The translations under genes were made by a program, and so were the position numbers. This document shows, in pieces, positions 43,568-53,400 of a stretch of 64,000 nucleotides of DNA. This stretch comes from a virus. Under the pieces are notes generated by a model that did not search any database, had not been told where the DNA came from, and saw only the letters and a program-made list of their open reading frames with translations. The DNA lies in the IMG/VR virus record IMGVR_UViG_3300007640_000033, positions 1 through 64,000 of that record. One strand, given 5' to 3'. Every line of letters begins with the position of its first letter. Position 1 is the first letter of the stretch.

Positions 43568-44947
43568 ATGAATAAAAATTTCGATTATCTAGGACAAAAA
43601 TTTCAACTACAATTACTAAACTCACTTATTACCGATAACGAATTTGCTAACTCAATCATTGAAGTATTAGAACCAAATTATTTTGAAAGTAAGTACTTCC
43701 GTCTTATTGTTAATATGGTAAGAGAGTACTATAAAAAGTATAACCATACTCCAAATTTTGATACACTTGAACAGTTAATCAAAGCCGAATTGGCTCAAGA
43801 CATGTTAAGCAAAATTGTCTTGGATACGGTAACTGAAATCAAAGAAGCACCATTTGAAGGTAATGCTTTTGTACAAGAAAAATCTTTAAAGTTTTGTAAA
43901 CAACAAGAACTTCAAAAGGTAATGAATAAAGTACAAAAGATTATTGATAACGGTGATTTTGAAAGTTACGATAAGGCGGAAGAGTTAGTAAGAGGTGCAT
44001 TACAAGTAGGACAAAGAGATACAGGTCTTAGTGATGTATTTTCTAATTTAGATGATGTTCTTAATGATGATTTCAGACATCCGATACCAATGGGTATACC
44101 AGGTATTGATAACTTACTAAAGGGTGGATTAGCAAAAGGTGAGATTGGTGTTATATTGGCTCCAACAGGGGTTGGTAAAACTACAATTTTAACTAAGATT
44201 TGTAATCACGCTTTCAATACGGGTTATAATGTTTTGCAAATTTTCTTTGAAGACAATCCAAAAATTGTACAACGTAAACATTTCACACTTTGGACTAATA
44301 TTGCTCCTGATGAGTTATCAAATTTTAAGGACGAAGTTATGATTAAGGTTGATGAAATTAGAAATACAATGCCAAATAAATTGATATTGAAAAAATTACC
44401 TTCAGATACAATGACTATGAGTCAAATTAAAAATCAAATTAGAAAAATGATTTCTGAAGGAACAAAAATTGATATGGTTTTGTTGGATTATATTGATTGT
44501 GTTGTCCCTGAAAGTAATCTTGGTGACGAATGGAAAAGTGAAGGTTCAGTTATGAGAGCATTTGAAGCGATGTGTCACGAAATGAATTTGGTTGGATGGA
44601 CAGCAACTCAAGGTAATCGTTCATCAATATCATCTGAGGTTGTTACAACAGACCAAATGGGAGGTTCAATTAAGAAAGCACAAGTTGGTCACGTAATTAT
44701 ATCGGTTGCAAAAACATTACAACAAAAAGAAATGAAATTAGCAACAATTGCAATAACAAAATCTCGTATTGGAAAAGATGGTGTTGTTTTTGAAAACTGT
44801 AAGTTTGATAATGAATTATTAGAGATAGATACTGAAAGTTCAGTAACATTCTTAGGATTTGAAGAACAACAAGAAGAAAGAAAAAGAGACCGAGTTAAGG
44901 AGTTATTAGCTAAAAGAAAAGAGAGAGAATCTCAAAAAAGTAATTAA
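43568..44947 (+). CDS. Replicative DNA helicase (DnaB/T4 gp41-like)
   Basis: 459 residues. The N-terminal helical domain (1-130) precedes the RecA-like motor: Walker A APTGVGKTT (about residues 198-206) in GVILAPTGVGKTTILTKICN, Walker B IDMVLLDYIDCV (about 297-308), then GWTATQGNRSS (sensor/Gln) and ISVAKTLQQKEMKLA. C-terminus charged (RDRVKELLAKRKERE). This hexameric 5'-3' helicase unwinds the fork for the family B polymerase. No separate primase gene is in the window and no primase domain is fused, so primase must lie elsewhere. Confidence 0.9.
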   Translation: MNKNFDYLGQKFQLQLLNSLITDNEFANSIIEVLEPNYFESKYFRLIVNMVREYYKKYNHTPNFDTLEQLIKAELAQDMLSKIVLDTVTEIKEAPFEGNAFVQEKSLKFCKQQELQKVMNKVQKIIDNGDFESYDKAEELVRGALQVGQRDTGLSDVFSNLDDVLNDDFRHPIPMGIPGIDNLLKGGLAKGEIGVILAPTGVGKTTILTKICNHAFNTGYNVLQIFFEDNPKIVQRKHFTLWTNIAPDELSNFKDEVMIKVDEIRNTMPNKLILKKLPSDTMTMSQIKNQIRKMISEGTKIDMVLLDYIDCVVPESNLGDEWKSEGSVMRAFEAMCHEMNLVGWTATQGNRSSISSEVVTTDQMGGSIKKAQVGHVIISVAKTLQQKEMKLATIAITKSRIGKDGVVFENCKFDNELLEIDTESSVTFLGFEEQQEERKRDRVKELLAKRKERESQKSN

Positions 44948-44962
44948 ATAATATAAAATAAT

Positions 44963-46246
44963 ATGGATAATTTAATCAGTAGTATACTAGAAAATGAACC
45001 ACGTCATGTAATAAAAAGAAGTGGTGAGAAGGTTTTATTTGAATCAGATAAAATTAAGAACGCAGTTTTAAAAGCGATGGAAAGCATTGATAAAGTTGAT
45101 GTCGAAATGGCGGAAAAAATTGCAAGAATTACTAAAAAAAGTATTTTTAGAAATAATAAAGATAGAGTGCCTCATGTAGATGAGGTACATGATATGGTTG
45201 AAAATAAATTAATGGACAATGGATTGAATGATGTTGCGAAAGAATACATTATATATCGTTCAAAACACCAACCAAATATCTTCACAAAAAGAGTTAATTT
45301 AAAACCATATGAATATCCAAATCTAAATGAATATGTTGATGCTATTAGACATTCATATTGGGTACATACTGAATTTAATTTTACTTCAGACATTCAAGAC
45401 TTTAAAGTTCATTTGAGTGATAAAGAAAAAAGTGCTGTACAAAGAGCGATGTTAGCAATTTCACAAATTGAAATTGCGGTTAAAACCTTTTGGGGTGACA
45501 TTTATAAAAGATTACCAAAGCCTGAGATTGGGAATGTTGGAGCAACATTCGCGGAATCAGAAGTTAGACACGCAGATGCTTACTCACACCTACTTCAATT
45601 ATTAGGTTTGAATAAAGAATTTGAAAATTTATTGGAAGTACCTGCGATTAGAAAAAGAATCAAATATTTGGAAAAATCAATTTCTAGTTCAAAGTCTGTA
45701 GAAAATAAAGATTATTTTGAGTCTGTTGTATTGTTCTCAATGTTTGTTGAAAACGTTTCATTATTTTCACAATTCTTAGTCATTATGTCATTTAATAAAC
45801 ACAAAAATGTTTTAAAAGGTACAAGTAATGCTGTTGAAGCAACATCTAAAGAAGAAAATATTCACGCAGAATTTGGATTTGAATTGGTTAATTTGATTAA
45901 GAGAGAAAATCCTACTTGGTGGACAGACCAATTAGTAGATGATTTAATTGATGCTACTATGGAAGCTTATGAGGCAGAATCTGAAATTATTGATTGGATT
46001 TTTGAAAAAGGAGATTTAGATTTTTTGACAAAAGAACAAACTTTAGAATTTATTAAACATCGTTTTAATGTATCTTTGAATTCAATTGGTATTGATAATA
46101 TTTTTGTAATTAATGAAAGTTTGTTGGAAACAACAGAATGGTTTGATGATGAGATATTAACTACAAAACACACAGATTTCTTCAATAAAAGAAGTATCAA
46201 TTACAGTAAAAAGTCAAAATCAATTACATTAAATGATTTGTTTTAA
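44963..46246 (+). CDS. nrdB: Ribonucleotide reductase small subunit with N-terminal ATP-cone
   Basis: 427 residues. Residues about 14-104 form an ATP-cone (HVIKRSGEKVLFESDKIKNA, then VHDMVENKLMDNGLNDVAKE and YIIYRSKH), a regulatory domain normally found on the large subunit. The metal site can be placed: E170 at the position of E. coli D84, E200 and H203 (SEVRHADAY), E263 (FVENVSL), E298 and H301 (EENIHAEF). Y207 occupies the radical-Tyr position. The metal cofactor and radical type cannot be told from sequence; Glu replacing the first Asp occurs in several non-classical subclasses. Fusion of an ATP-cone to NrdB is known from Leeuwenhoekiella blandensis, where dATP causes small-subunit tetramers. 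It makes dNTPs with NrdA, encoded next. Confidence 0.95.
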   Translation: MDNLISSILENEPRHVIKRSGEKVLFESDKIKNAVLKAMESIDKVDVEMAEKIARITKKSIFRNNKDRVPHVDEVHDMVENKLMDNGLNDVAKEYIIYRSKHQPNIFTKRVNLKPYEYPNLNEYVDAIRHSYWVHTEFNFTSDIQDFKVHLSDKEKSAVQRAMLAISQIEIAVKTFWGDIYKRLPKPEIGNVGATFAESEVRHADAYSHLLQLLGLNKEFENLLEVPAIRKRIKYLEKSISSSKSVENKDYFESVVLFSMFVENVSLFSQFLVIMSFNKHKNVLKGTSNAVEATSKEENIHAEFGFELVNLIKRENPTWWTDQLVDDLIDATMEAYEAESEIIDWIFEKGDLDFLTKEQTLEFIKHRFNVSLNSIGIDNIFVINESLLETTEWFDDEILTTKHTDFFNKRSINYSKKSKSITLNDLF

Positions 46247-46266
46247 TTTATAAAAATTTTTAATAT

Positions 46267-47973
46267 ATGAATAATAGAAAACCATTCGATTGGATTAATG
46301 ATGAATCGATTACATTTCTTCGTCGCGGATATTTGAGTGAAGGAGAAGAACCATTAGAGAGAATTAAAGTAATTTCAGACCATGCTGAAAAATTATTAGG
46401 TATTAATGGATTTTCAGAAAAGTTTATGGATTACATGGGTAAAGGTTGGTATTCATTATCATCACCAGTTTGGGCTAATTTTGGTAAAAAACGAGGATTA
46501 CCCGTAAGTTGTTTTGGTTCCAACGTTGGAGACAATATTGAATCTATATTGTATACACAGGCAGAGGTTGGTGAAATGAGTAAAATGGGTGGTGGTACCT
46601 CAGGTTACTTTGGTAACATCAGACATAGAGGTGCTGAGATTACCGACAATGGACACGCACCTGGTGCGGTTCACTTTATGAATCTATTTCAAAGTGTTGT
46701 TGATAATATATCTCAAGGTTCAACCCGTAGAGGCAGATTCTCACCTTATTTACCTGTAGAACACCCTGATATCATGGAGTTCTTAGAAATTGGAACAGAA
46801 GGATTCCCTATTCAAGACCTTACTCATGCTGTTACAGTTACCGATGAGTTTATGAATGATATGGTTGCAGGTGATAAACAAAAAAGAGCGATTTGGGCGA
46901 AAGTAATTCAAAGACGAGGTGAGATTGGATATCCCTACATTATGTTTACCGATACTATGAATAATAAATCACCTGAGGTTTATAGAGATAAAGACATGAA
47001 GATTTATAATTCAAATCTTTGTTCAGAGATTGCTTTACATAATTCAGAAGAAGAATCATTTGTATGTGTACTTTCTTCAATGAACTTACTTCATTATGAA
47101 GAATGGAAAGATACTGATGCGGTTGAAACCATGGTTTATTTCTTGGATGCAGTTGTAACTGAATTTATTGATAAAATTGATTCTTTGAGACATAATGGAA
47201 CCATTGAAGGACAACGAGCATTTTTCTATTTGGAAAAATCCTATAATTTCGCTAAAAGACAACGAGCTTTAGGTTTAGGTGTTTTAGGTTGGCATTCATT
47301 GTTACAATCAAAAGGTCTTCCATTTGACTGTAGAGAAACTGCAAAATTAAATGTGGAGGTATTCAAACTCATCAAGGATAAGTCATATAAAGCATCTGAA
47401 GATTTAGCTAAAGTTTTTGGTGAACCAGAGTGTTTAGTTGGTTATGGAAGAAGAAATGTTACTTTGAATGCAATCGCACCGACAACATCTTCAGCTTTTA
47501 TTTTAGGTCAAGTTTCACAATCTATTGAACCAATATGGTCTAATTGTTATGTAAAAGATGTTGCAAAGTTGAAAGTAACAATTAAAAATCCAGTTTTAAA
47601 AGATTTATTGATTGAGTTGAAAAAAGATACTAAAACAACTTGGGATAGTATTAAGAAACATGACGGTTCAGTACAACATTTAGATTTCTTGACTGATGAA
47701 CAGAAAGAAGTATTTAGAACATTTGCGGAGATAAATCAATCATCAATTATCAATCAAGCGGCTGTACGTCAAGATTACATTGACCAATCACAATCTTTGA
47801 ACTTGATGGTTTCTCCTGATATGCCAACTAAGGATGTAAACAAACTTCTAATAGAAGCTTGGCAATTAGGTGTAAAAACTCTATACTATCAACACTCAAT
47901 GAATTCAGCTCAAGCTTTTGCTAGAAAAAAGTTAAACTTGAATGACTTACAGTGTGTTGCTTGTGAAGGGTAA
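46267..47973 (+). CDS. nrdA: Ribonucleotide reductase large subunit, ATP-cone-less class I
   Basis: 568 residues, short compared with E. coli NrdA (761), because the N-terminal ATP-cone is missing. Active-site residues are present: C82 (PVSCFGS) and C267 (FVCVLSS) as the redox pair, N250/C252/E254 (NSNLCSE) as catalytic triad, Y540-Y541 (TLYYQHS) for radical transfer, and the C-terminal thiol pair C563-x-x-C566 (CVACEG). MGGGTSGYFGNIRHRGAEIT and GSTRRGRFSPY are typical barrel segments. Allosteric overall activity control must come from the ATP-cone on NrdB. The order nrdB-nrdA closes the module; a strong terminator follows. Confidence 0.95.
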   Translation: MNNRKPFDWINDESITFLRRGYLSEGEEPLERIKVISDHAEKLLGINGFSEKFMDYMGKGWYSLSSPVWANFGKKRGLPVSCFGSNVGDNIESILYTQAEVGEMSKMGGGTSGYFGNIRHRGAEITDNGHAPGAVHFMNLFQSVVDNISQGSTRRGRFSPYLPVEHPDIMEFLEIGTEGFPIQDLTHAVTVTDEFMNDMVAGDKQKRAIWAKVIQRRGEIGYPYIMFTDTMNNKSPEVYRDKDMKIYNSNLCSEIALHNSEEESFVCVLSSMNLLHYEEWKDTDAVETMVYFLDAVVTEFIDKIDSLRHNGTIEGQRAFFYLEKSYNFAKRQRALGLGVLGWHSLLQSKGLPFDCRETAKLNVEVFKLIKDKSYKASEDLAKVFGEPECLVGYGRRNVTLNAIAPTTSSAFILGQVSQSIEPIWSNCYVKDVAKLKVTIKNPVLKDLLIELKKDTKTTWDSIKKHDGSVQHLDFLTDEQKEVFRTFAEINQSSIINQAAVRQDYIDQSQSLNLMVSPDMPTKDVNKLLIEAWQLGVKTLYYQHSMNSAQAFARKKLNLNDLQCVACEG

Positions 47974-47997
47974 TAATTATTATAATGAAAATAAAAC

Positions 47998-48023
47998 AAA
48001 AGAGGACTTCGGTCCTCTTTTTT
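47998..48023 (+). terminator. Intrinsic terminator with TTCG tetraloop at the end of the nrd operon
   Basis: AGAGGAC-TTCG-GTCCTCT is a perfect stem capped by a UUCG tetraloop and followed by five T; upstream A residues can extend pairing. It separates the replication module from the second virion block. Confidence 0.95.
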
Positions 48024-48048
48024 ATTTCTTATAAAAATAAGCTGAGTA

Positions 48049-48056
48049 TATTTATG
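48049..48056 (+). promoter_or_regulatory. TATTTATG box at the start of the second virion block
   Basis: TATTTATGGTGAT is directly followed by ATGG at 48062, close to the arrangement at 9725 and 25261. It lies 26 nt past the nrd terminator, as expected for the first promoter of a late operon. Confidence 0.5.
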
Positions 48057-48061
48057 GTGAT

Positions 48062-48511
48062 ATGGCAAACGGTAAATCATATGGTATTCAATTTCCTTTC
48101 GCATTACCAAACAAAGGTACTTATGTTGAAATAACAGAAACTGCGGATGCTGAAATTAGAACTGATTTAATTCATTTATTATTGACAAGAAAAGGTTCTA
48201 GATATTATTTGCCGGACTTTGGTACTAGATTATATGAATATTTATTTGAACCGTTAGATGGACCCACTTTTAGTTCAATTGAGGCTGAAATCAGAGAATC
48301 AGTAAATCAATACATGCCAAACTTAAAATTAACTAATATTACAATTACAACTGCCGACGATAATGATTTGAATGCTGGTGACACGGCAAACTCAAACACT
48401 TTTTTAGTACCAGGTCCTGGTGTACCTGAATATACGGCAAAAATAAGAATTGATTATCAAAACACTAACAATACTTTTGCAACAAGTGACTTTGTTGTAT
48501 TAGTTTTATAA
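48062..48511 (+). CDS. Baseplate wedge protein gp25-like
   Basis: 149 residues. LIHLLLTRKGSRYYLPDFGT (about residues 38-57), RLYEYLFEPLDGPT and ESVNQYMPNLKLTNITI are the signature of the GPW/gp25 family (PF04965), with the lysozyme-like baseplate fold of T4 gp25 (132 residues). It forms the wedge inner disc and triggers sheath attachment with gp6. It is directly followed by a gp6-like gene, an order seen in many contractile-injection systems. Confidence 0.9.
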   Translation: MANGKSYGIQFPFALPNKGTYVEITETADAEIRTDLIHLLLTRKGSRYYLPDFGTRLYEYLFEPLDGPTFSSIEAEIRESVNQYMPNLKLTNITITTADDNDLNAGDTANSNTFLVPGPGVPEYTAKIRIDYQNTNNTFATSDFVVLVL

Positions 48512-48518
48512 AGACAAC

Positions 48519-48526
48519 TATTTAAA
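48519..48526 (+). promoter_or_regulatory. TATTTAAA variant box upstream of gp6-like gene
   Basis: TATTTAAA, one mismatch to the core heptamer TATTTAT, 4 nt before the ATG at 48531. Weak member of the set. Confidence 0.25.
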
Positions 48527-48530
48527 GTAA

Positions 48531-50384
48531 ATGGCTAATAAGAGCATATCATACACTACAAGAGACTTCCAAGGAATAAGAACGGAATTACAAAATTACG
48601 TTAGAACTTATTATCCTGAATTGATTGATAATTTTAATGACGCATCGGTCTTTTCGGTATTCTTGGACCTAAACGCTGCGGTTGCTGATAATTTACATTA
48701 TCATATAGATAGAAGTATACAAGAAACTGTTCTTCAATATGCACAACAAAGAGGTTCAATCTATAATATAGCTAGAACTTATGGATTAAAACTACCAGGA
48801 CAAAGACCTTCAGTTTCATTAGTTGATTTTTCAATAACAGTTCCAGCTAATGGTGATAAGGAAGACGAAAGATATTTGGGTGTTTTGAGAAGAGGTAGTC
48901 AGGTAAATGGTGCTGGACAAGTCTTTGAAGTTGGTGATGACGTAAATTTTGCATCACCATATAATAGCCAAGGATATCCTAATAGATTGAAAATACCAAA
49001 TTTTGATTCAGGTGGTAATCTAATTAATTATACAATAACTAAAAGAGAGATTGTTGTTAATGGAATTACTAAAGTGTTCAAAAAAGTTATTACACCATCG
49101 GATGTAAAACCATTTTATGAGTTATTCTTACCTGAAAGAAATGTGTTGGGTGTTACTAGTGTAATCCAAAAAGACGGTACTAATTATGCAAATACACCTT
49201 CACCACAAGAATTTGTCACACTAAATAATAGATGGTTTGAAGTTGATGCTTTAGCAGAGGATAAAGTTTTCGTTGAAGACCCAACTAAACCAAGTGACCA
49301 ACCCGGTATTAAAGTTGGTAGGTATGTAGATGCGCCAAATAGATTTATTACTGAATATACACCTGAAGGATATTATAAGATGACATTTGGAGGTGGTACT
49401 AATACTGCTCAAGATGCTTTAGACCAATTTACAACATTAGGGGTACCTTTGAATATCCAATTATATTCTAATAATATTTCGTTGGGTAATGCATTGAAAC
49501 CAAACACGACAATCTTTATACAATATAGAGTTGGTGGTGGTTTGGGAACTAATTTAGGTGTGAATGTAATTAATCAGGTTGGTCAAGTCTCATTCTTTGT
49601 AAATGGTCCATCAGATAATATTAATAATGCTGTTGTAAATTCACTTAGATGTAATAATCCTGTTGCCGCAATTGGTGGTGCTAATCTACCAACAATTGAT
49701 GAGGCAAGAAATTATGTTGGTTATAACTTCGCATCACAAAAAAGAGCGGTGACAGTTAAAGATTATGAATCATTGATTAGAACAATGCCATCACAATTTG
49801 GAGCACCCGCTAAAGTAGCAATAACTGAAAATGATAACAAAGTTAATATACAATTACTTTCTTATGATACTACAGGTAAATTAACATCAACAGTTTCAAA
49901 TACTTTGAAAACAAATGTTGCCAATTATCTTTCTAATTATAGAATGATTAATGATTATATTTCAGTTCAAACCGCACTAGTTGTTGATTTATCATTTGAA
50001 ATTTCTGTTGTTTTAGATGCAACACAAAATCAGGGTGCAATTATCTCAGATATTATTGATGTAGTTAATACGGCATTGAATCCATTGAACAGACAATTGG
50101 GTCAGAATGTTTATTTATCTGAAATTAGAAAAGACATACAAGACCAAAATGGGGTTATTTCAGTATCAGATATTTCAGTATTCAATAAAGTCGGTGGTAA
50201 ATACTCCTCATCAGAAACCTCAATGCAATATATCGACCCTATTACTAAAAAAATAGGACCTGTACACGACACTATTTTTGCACAACCAAATCAAATTTAT
50301 CAGATAAGATTCCCTAATACTGACGTAACTGTAAGAGTACTAAATTTATCTTCAGTAACATTTGGAGGTACTTCTAATCAGTAA
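48531..50384 (+). CDS. Baseplate wedge protein gp6-like (baseplate J family)
   Basis: 617 residues, close to T4 gp6 (660). The start SISYTTRDFQGIRTELQNYV and ASVFSVFLDLNAAVADNLHY, then GSIYNIARTYGLKLPGQRPS, is the standard gp6/J-like N-terminus. A middle beta domain (VNGAGQVFEVGDDVNF) and KRAVTVKDYESLIRTMPSQF mark the second conserved block. A C-terminal domain with YLSNYRMINDYISVQTALVV and LNRQLGQNVYLSEIRKDIQD fits the J-family end. gp6 dimers build the wedge ring that unites with gp25 and gp53. Confidence 0.9.
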   Translation: MANKSISYTTRDFQGIRTELQNYVRTYYPELIDNFNDASVFSVFLDLNAAVADNLHYHIDRSIQETVLQYAQQRGSIYNIARTYGLKLPGQRPSVSLVDFSITVPANGDKEDERYLGVLRRGSQVNGAGQVFEVGDDVNFASPYNSQGYPNRLKIPNFDSGGNLINYTITKREIVVNGITKVFKKVITPSDVKPFYELFLPERNVLGVTSVIQKDGTNYANTPSPQEFVTLNNRWFEVDALAEDKVFVEDPTKPSDQPGIKVGRYVDAPNRFITEYTPEGYYKMTFGGGTNTAQDALDQFTTLGVPLNIQLYSNNISLGNALKPNTTIFIQYRVGGGLGTNLGVNVINQVGQVSFFVNGPSDNINNAVVNSLRCNNPVAAIGGANLPTIDEARNYVGYNFASQKRAVTVKDYESLIRTMPSQFGAPAKVAITENDNKVNIQLLSYDTTGKLTSTVSNTLKTNVANYLSNYRMINDYISVQTALVVDLSFEISVVLDATQNQGAIISDIIDVVNTALNPLNRQLGQNVYLSEIRKDIQDQNGVISVSDISVFNKVGGKYSSSETSMQYIDPITKKIGPVHDTIFAQPNQIYQIRFPNTDVTVRVLNLSSVTFGGTSNQ

Positions 50385-50435
50385 TCAATTTATTTATTCG
50401 GTAATAAAACTATTATTTGAAAATAGAGGATAAAC

Positions 50436-50443
50436 TATTTATC
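50436..50443 (+). promoter_or_regulatory. TATTTATC box upstream of the 1621-residue virion protein
   Basis: TATTTATC 12 nt before the ATG at 50456, preceded by AAAC as at 26916 (AAAACTATTTATC). Confidence 0.5.
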
Positions 50444-50455
50444 AAATAAAATTAC

Positions 50456-53400
50456 ATGCCTAATTCCTATAGAATAAGAACTGAAGTCGGAGTTGACAAA
50501 AATATTCAAGTACAGATTGACCAAGATTTTGATGAACTTGAAATTTTATCACTTAAGATTAGACAAAGTGATGTCTACACTAAAGACTGTTCACAATATG
50601 GTGTAATTGCCGGTAGGGTTTTAGCTAATGGTGGATTTGGTATACCAAATGCTAGGGTATCTGTTTTTATACCATTATCTCAGGAAGATGAGTTAAATCC
50701 TATTATATCAACTTTATATCCTTATCAAAATATTGGTGATTTAAATGAGGATGGTTATAGATATAATTTATTACCATATATACCATCACACGGTGGTCAC
50801 ACAGCTACTGGTACATTTCCAGAAAGAAACGACGCTTTATTTGATGAGGCGGTAATTGAGGTATTTGACAAATATTATAAGTTTACGGTCAAAACGAATT
50901 CAAGTGGTGACTATATGATTTTAGGTGTACCAACAGGTAACCATACTGTTGTGTTAGATTTAGATTTATCTGATATTGGTGAATTTTCTTTAAGTCCACA
51001 AGATTTAATTAGAATGGGTCTTGCCACAGAATCACAAGTTGCTGGTACCAGATTCAAATCATCAGAAGATTTAAATTCTTTACCTCAGATTGTTAATCTA
51101 AATAAAGCTATTGATGTTGCACCATTATGGGGTCAACCTAATGTTTGTCAAATAGCAATTTCACGAGTTGATTTTGATTTAAGACAAGAGGCTAGCATTG
51201 ATATTCAACCCACGGCCATTTTTATGGGTTCAATGATTTCGTCACCTGATGATACAAAATTGTCAACATACTGTAACCCAAAAAATAGACTTGGTAATTT
51301 ATGTGAACTTATTACAGGACCTGGTGAAATAATTGGTGTTAGACAAACCATATTCCAAGGAGAAGATGGGTACCCACTATTAGAAGTGGCTGACTTACCT
51401 AATAATGGTAATCTAATTGATGAGGATGGTACGTTCTTATTTGATGTACCCATGAATTTGGATTATGTGGTGACTAATGAATTTGGTGAAAGAATTTTCT
51501 CAAATGACCCCAAAAAAGGTATACCAACATCTTCAAAATACAGGTTCAAATTAAAATGGAAACAACCTAACACATTGAATGTTGACGTAAAAAGACCTTA
51601 TGTGTTAGTTCCAAACGTAAGAGAATGGGGGTGGAATTCAACTGGTACTAATTATAATGTCGATGATGTTGAAAAATCATATGCTTTTAGTTTAGATTGG
51701 TCTGCGTATACTAACCCTGATAGTGCGGTAGCTTGTGAAGATACTTTTTATAAATTTCAATATAACAAAGTTTATACTGTATCCCAATTTATTGATAATT
51801 TAAGTGGAGAAGAAGATAATCCATATCTTTTTATATCTAATATTTTTGGTAGGAGAGAAAAGTTTGTTGGAATTAAAGAAATAACTAGTAGGGAATGTAA
51901 AAGTACGAATAATGAATTCCCAACAAATGACGCCGTTAGAAACTTTAATCTTCAATTTTTTATAGTTTCAATTTTGTTTCAGATATTACAGATAATAATG
52001 TTACCATTGGTTTTTATATTCCATGTGGTTGCATTTCTGTGGAATGAATTTTTAATACCATTTGTCATTCTAATGTTAGCGTTATCAACCAATCAAATAA
52101 TTGGTGAAATAGCGGCAGCACAAGCTGCGATTGCTTCATCGGCAGGTGGTGGATTTGCTAACTTCTTAATGGCAATTCCATTTGCATTGAAAGCTGCTGC
52201 ATGGGCGGCATTTGGTATCAGTTTTACTGTTTTAGCTATAAAATTATATGGTACTAAATTCCCACAAATAAGGTTACCGATGATTACATATCCTGATTGT
52301 GAGGCTTGTGATTGCGGTTCGTCTGAAGGAGTTTCAAACGGAACACCAAACTTTGGTTCATCATCATTAGTTCAAACTAGTGGTTCTATATATACAATGA
52401 AAAATACAACATTCCCTATAAGTGGGAATGATTGGGCATTAGACCCTGATAGTAATAACTATGGAACTAAAAAGGCTTTGTATGAATCAGGTGTTATTAG
52501 TATTTTAGGTGGTTTAGCGAGTCCTGATGAAAGAAAAAGAATGCCTGGTATTGGTGATAAGGTGGATGGTAAAAGATTTTGGTCTAATCAACTTACGTTA
52601 TCTGAACGAATTAATAAATTTAACTTAAAACAAAATTATTTTAATAACGGTACAAATAGGGTTAAACTTTACATAGCACCAAACGTTGCATCTAATTCGG
52701 GTAAATTCCATTATGACAGTACCATCACAGTATTCTCACAGCCTGGTGTTACTTATAATGCCGGGGACTTGGTTACATTTGTTAATAGAACAAATTCAAG
52801 TGATATAAATACAATAAGTGGTGTTACTAATGACACAGGTACTAATACCATAACAGGTACATCATCAACACTAACACAAGTTACAATTCCATGGTGTAAT
52901 ACGTCTAATTATTTTTTACAAAATACAACAACATATAATTTTACAGGAGATACTACAGGATATACCATATACCACGAATACCCAACAGATATTGAGTATT
53001 GTCAGGTTATTACTGCGGTTACGGTATCTGAAGTTAGAACATTATTACAAAATACCTCAGGAGGTCCAAATTTCCAATCATTCTATAATATTATAAATGG
53101 TAGTATGGATATCTATAATGAACAAAGAAATGGTGATAAAAAAACTTTCCCATTCCCTAATGTTATAGACAATTTTGATAGTCAAGTGATTTTGATATTA
53201 CAAAGAGGTGTTGACCCTTATTCACCTTTAGTTGAGACAAAAGTTGGGTTGGGTAAAATTTTAGGAAGAACATCTGAAGATTCTATACAGGTAACAACAA
53301 ACTTAAGATTAAATATACCATTACAACCAATCCCAAGTACCTCCACTTTGAGTTTGAAACAACATAATATTTCAAACAATAACGATTCGGTAAATGGTTA

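Noticed and set aside
19593-50443. Standard T4 late promoters (TATAAATA)
   Set aside because: The recurring coding-strand element is TATTTAT plus a variable base; TATAAATA appears only as its complement at TATTTATA copies.
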